47,131 nucleotides of DNA from CAYFPO01 sp964345035 (GTDB lineage: Bacteria; Fidelibacterota; Marinisomatia; SCGC-AAA003-L08; GCA-002704045): assembly GCA_964345035.1 (NCBI GenBank), contig CAYFPO010000014.1, positions 1-47,131 of the forward strand, in the 5' to 3' direction. Below, in pieces: positions 44,503 through 47,131 of this stretch. Under the pieces are notes generated by a model that saw only the letters and a program-made list of their open reading frames with translations, had not been told where the DNA came from and did no database searches. The translations under genes were made by a program, and so were the position numbers. The first letter of the stretch is position 1; every line of letters begins with the position of its first letter.

Positions 44503-45621
44503 TCAATAATTTCCTTTTTGAATCTCTGTTAGGATAAGTGTTAATCCGTTTAGTATTGCAAAATATTCAGATCGGTATAGCTTCTGTTTCTGTTTGAGAA
44601 CTGCAAATTGGTATTTATTTTTAAATTTCATCTGTTTAAACTGGAGAAATTCTTTTTCAAGCTTTCTCCAGGATTTAGAAATATTATGAGCCTTTTCCTG
44701 TAAATTGCTGACTTTTTCCGAATAATTCTGTTTAATTTGATCCGGAAGCTTCGGATAATATGTATTCAGTTTTTCTTTTAATACAATTAATTTTGCATGT
44801 AAAATATGATAGTCTTTAACCTTTCGAATATCTTTGGTCAATTTAAAGAACGAAAGAAATCTGATCGCCCATTTTCCAGGATCAAAATCAAACCAGCGTA
44901 CTCCATTTCTATAATCCCATTGAAATTTATGATGAAAATTATGAAATCCTTCACCAAATGTGAAAAATGCCATCAGCCAGGAATCCCTTGCAGATGTGGT
45001 CCCATAAGTTTGTTTTCCTACAAAATGACATAAAGAATTAATAAAAAACGTAAAATGATGTACCAAACTGACTCTAAGAAATCCTCCCCAAAGTAGTCCT
45101 CCAATAGGTCGGCCGTACACTAATCCGATCAGAAAGGGTACCATAAATGCCATACCAATTGAAATTATCCAGTAATATTTATGTTGAAACCGGACTACAG
45201 GATTTTCCTGTAAGTCCTTAACTCCTTCAATTTTTGATGGAGAGTTTTCTAAAATCCACCCAATATGTGCATGAAAAAATCCTTTTGTGATGCTATAGGG
45301 ATCTTCCTGGGTATCTAATTTTCTATGATGTCTGCGATGATCAGAAGCCCATTTAAGGATTGAGTTCTGAAGAGCAGCAGATCCAAAGATCATAGCAACC
45401 CATTGTACAGCTGGATGTGCTTTGAAACTTCTATGAGCAAACAACCGATGGTATCCAAAAGTAATTCCCATTCCGCTTATCCAGCATCCAACAATTAATT
45501 GAACCGGTTCCTGCCAGATTACACCATACAAATACATATACACTGCAGTTCCAATAATACCAACCAACGGTATTACTGATAATGCGGTTATCATTGAATA
45601 ATTATATTTTCTTTTAGTCAT
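44503..45621 (-). CDS. Fatty-acid desaturase (acyl-CoA/acyl-lipid delta-9 type) with C-terminal coiled-coil extension
   Basis: The 372-residue membrane di-iron enzyme has the three His boxes of the stearoyl-CoA desaturase family: HRLFAH (58-63), HRRHH (95-99) and HNFHH (227-231). An extra His pair lies at 188-189. Several hydrophobic segments surround them. It should introduce a double bond into membrane acyl chains using oxygen and an electron donor, implying an aerobic or microaerobic life. The last 100 or so residues (from about 270) are highly charged and helical (KLIVLKEKLNTYYPKLPDQI), longer than the usual bacterial enzyme. GAGGGA precedes the ATG. It is 67 bases downstream of pyk on the same strand. 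Confidence 0.92.
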   Translation of the reverse strand: MTKRKYNYSMITALSVIPLVGIIGTAVYMYLYGVIWQEPVQLIVGCWISGMGITFGYHRLFAHRSFKAHPAVQWVAMIFGSAALQNSILKWASDHRRHHRKLDTQEDPYSITKGFFHAHIGWILENSPSKIEGVKDLQENPVVRFQHKYYWIISIGMAFMVPFLIGLVYGRPIGGLLWGGFLRVSLVHHFTFFINSLCHFVGKQTYGTTSARDSWLMAFFTFGEGFHNFHHKFQWDYRNGVRWFDFDPGKWAIRFLSFFKLTKDIRKVKDYHILHAKLIVLKEKLNTYYPKLPDQIKQNYSEKVSNLQEKAHNISKSWRKLEKEFLQFKQMKFKNKYQFAVLKQKQKLYRSEYFAILNGLTLILTEIQKGNY

Positions 45622-45688
45622 ATTCCCTCAAAATAATCAGTGTATAATTTAGAAGTATATCTCAATATAAATTAAGATTGTAACAAAT

Positions 45689-47101
45689 TTACATAACTTT
45701 GTGGATTTTCAACATATTTGTAGTTCCACTTATGCCAACCGGAACACCCGCTGTAATGATAAAACTGTCTCCCATATTCAGTATTTTTTTTTCTTTTAAT
45801 ATTTTGCTTGAAGCTTGGATTATTTCATCAGTAGAAATAAATTCCTGTACTAAAATAGGTGTCACACACCAAATCAATGCCAATTGTGCAATTACTGTTT
45901 GGTCAGGACTGAGTGCAAATATGTTTGCATTTGGCCTATATTGTGCCATTGTTCGGGCAGTGCTCCCCGTTTCTGTCATAATTACAATATTCTGAATTTT
46001 CAAATCGTTGGAAATTGTCAAAGCTGCATGACAAATGGACTCACGCATATCTTTTGTTTCTATTTTGTATTTTTCGATGAGTCTGTTGAAGTTTTCTGCA
46101 ACAAAGTCATTTTCAACAGATAGAATTATATCAGACATCATTTTCACAGTTTCTGACGGATATTTGCCAATTGCCGTCTCTCCCGATAACATAACTGCGT
46201 CAGCACAATCATATATTGCATTTGCTACATCATTCACTTCCGCCCGTGTAGGATTTGGTTGTTTAATCATGGATTCCAGCATTTGGGTGGCTATGATCAC
46301 CGGCTTTTTCAATTTCAGGCATTTATTGACTATCCGTTTCTGGAGTATGGGCAATTCCCTCAGTGGCATTTCCACACCCAGATCTCCCCGTGCAACAAGT
46401 ACACCATCAAAAGTTTTAACGATATCATCAAGATTTTTGATGGCTTCCGGTTTTTCAATCTTGGCGATCAACGGTATGGATTTGCATTGTTCCCGGAGGA
46501 TGTCTTTCACAAACCGGGCATCGTCGGCCGAGCGAACAAATGACATGGCAATCCAGTCTGCTCCCAGGTCTATTGCCAATTGGAGGTCAATTTTATCTTT
46601 CTCTGTTATGGCAGGGATCCCCAATTCCACACCCGGAAAATTGATTCCCTTTCCTGGGAAGATCTCACCGGAATTCAATGCTTTTAATTTCAAGCTAACT
46701 TTTTTATTCTCCACCACCTCGAATGAAATTCTGCCATCATCTATCTTTACAGCACCATTACCCAAGACCGTATCAAATTGGAGCGGTTGGTTCAGTGGTA
46801 TCTCAGCATCACCGGAGCCTAATTCATAAGACTTGCCCTCTTGGATAGTAATGGAGGACTTATGAGTAAACTGCCTGACCCGGACCTTTGGTCCGGACAA
46901 ATCAAAGAGAATGGAAACCGATCGACCCACATAACCAGCTTCTTCTCTAACAGTCTCAACAATTCCCTTAAGTTCTTCAGGATTAAAGTGGTGTGACATA
47001 TTCAAGCGGGCAACATTCATACCGGCTCCGATTATATTCCGAATGATTTCTGCAGAATTGGATGAAGGTCCCAGTGTGGCTATAATTTTAGTATTTCTCA
47101 T
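45689..47101 (-). CDS. pyk: Pyruvate kinase
   Basis: The enzyme converts phosphoenolpyruvate and ADP to pyruvate and ATP, the last step of glycolysis. I start at the CAT at 47099-47101 (MRNTKIIATLGPSS), which has AGGA six bases upstream; the ATGs at 47107 and 47119 are less well placed. The length of 470 residues is normal. Diagnostic stretches are GMNVARLNMSHH, LFDLSGPKVRVRQF, IAKIEKPEAIKNLDDIV, the FDGVLVARGDLGVEMP region, and DCADAVMLSGETAIGKYP. The C-terminal regulatory domain (about 345-470) includes MTETGSTARTMAQYRPNANI. Catalytic Arg, Lys and Glu positions look intact. Confidence 0.96.
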   Translation of the reverse strand: MRNTKIIATLGPSSNSAEIIRNIIGAGMNVARLNMSHHFNPEELKGIVETVREEAGYVGRSVSILFDLSGPKVRVRQFTHKSSITIQEGKSYELGSGDAEIPLNQPLQFDTVLGNGAVKIDDGRISFEVVENKKVSLKLKALNSGEIFPGKGINFPGVELGIPAITEKDKIDLQLAIDLGADWIAMSFVRSADDARFVKDILREQCKSIPLIAKIEKPEAIKNLDDIVKTFDGVLVARGDLGVEMPLRELPILQKRIVNKCLKLKKPVIIATQMLESMIKQPNPTRAEVNDVANAIYDCADAVMLSGETAIGKYPSETVKMMSDIILSVENDFVAENFNRLIEKYKIETKDMRESICHAALTISNDLKIQNIVIMTETGSTARTMAQYRPNANIFALSPDQTVIAQLALIWCVTPILVQEFISTDEIIQASSKILKEKKILNMGDSFIITAGVPVGISGTTNMLKIHKVM

Positions 47102-47131
47102 TTTCATTCCTATGTACATTATAATGGCTAA

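Noticed and set aside
46035..46829. A 264-codon plus-strand frame inside pyruvate kinase.
   Set aside because: It is fully antisense to a highly conserved enzyme and has no recognisable motif or ribosome site; a shadow frame.

Overview
The window is AT-rich bacterial chromosome (my impression by eye; not computed) from a diderm of the Fibrobacterota-Chlorobiota-Bacteroidota type. A marine Neomarinimicrobiota (Marinimicrobia/SAR406)-like genome fits best. The reasons are T9SS type A C-terminal tails (PYPNPFNP-type), dockerin-like C-termini, gingipain-like (C25) proteins, many loose-lipobox lipoproteins and a secretin-based type IV pilus locus. The taxonomic call is inference. There are no tRNA or rRNA genes, insertion sequences or CRISPR arrays that I can see, and no gene-free stretch exceeds 300 bases.

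Region 1 (1-6076). A partial Lrp/AsnC regulator diverges from gltB, the glutamate synthase large subunit. Overlapping the end of gltB is an ArsC-family gene that looks truncated to an ORF caller. Read from the ATG at 5097 it has an in-frame TGA exactly where the catalytic Cys of the HNPRC motif belongs. An imperfect hairpin of the right size and distance for a bacterial SECIS follows the TGA, so I annotate a selenocysteine protein. A small lipoprotein follows two bases later.

Region 2 (6112-19995, minus strand). Nine genes run leftward with overlaps or gaps of at most 11 bases: pgsB, pgsC, pgsW (poly-gamma-glutamate synthesis), a secreted protein with an internal duplication, a predicted outer-membrane beta-barrel, a beta-propeller-like lipoprotein, a repeat protein with a dockerin tail, an M14 carboxypeptidase with a T9SS tail, and a C25-like protein with a T9SS tail. 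This looks like a poly-gamma-glutamate surface system for a diderm cell, combining synthase, candidate envelope-crossing parts and secreted processing enzymes. No pgsA/capA is present. It is the best candidate for an undescribed system here. Upstream, across a hairpin terminator, lies a second large C25-like protein with a dockerin tail. Both C25 proteins keep the Cys motif but lack the His of the usual GHG motif.

Region 3 (23915-39824, plus strand). A compact and apparently complete type IVa-pilus locus: pilin, pilT, three minor pilin-like genes, pilM, pilN, pilO, pilP, pilQ, a 1157-residue Ig-repeat lipoprotein, pilB, pilC and pilD.

Region 4 (39890-47131). Mostly housekeeping and envelope genes: an RlmB-like SpoU methyltransferase, an Hsp15-like S4 protein, a CsgG-like lipoprotein convergent with an LPP20-like lipoprotein, a secreted protein with both a cohesin-like and a dockerin-like module, a bidirectional terminator, a fatty-acid desaturase with a coiled-coil tail, and pyruvate kinase.
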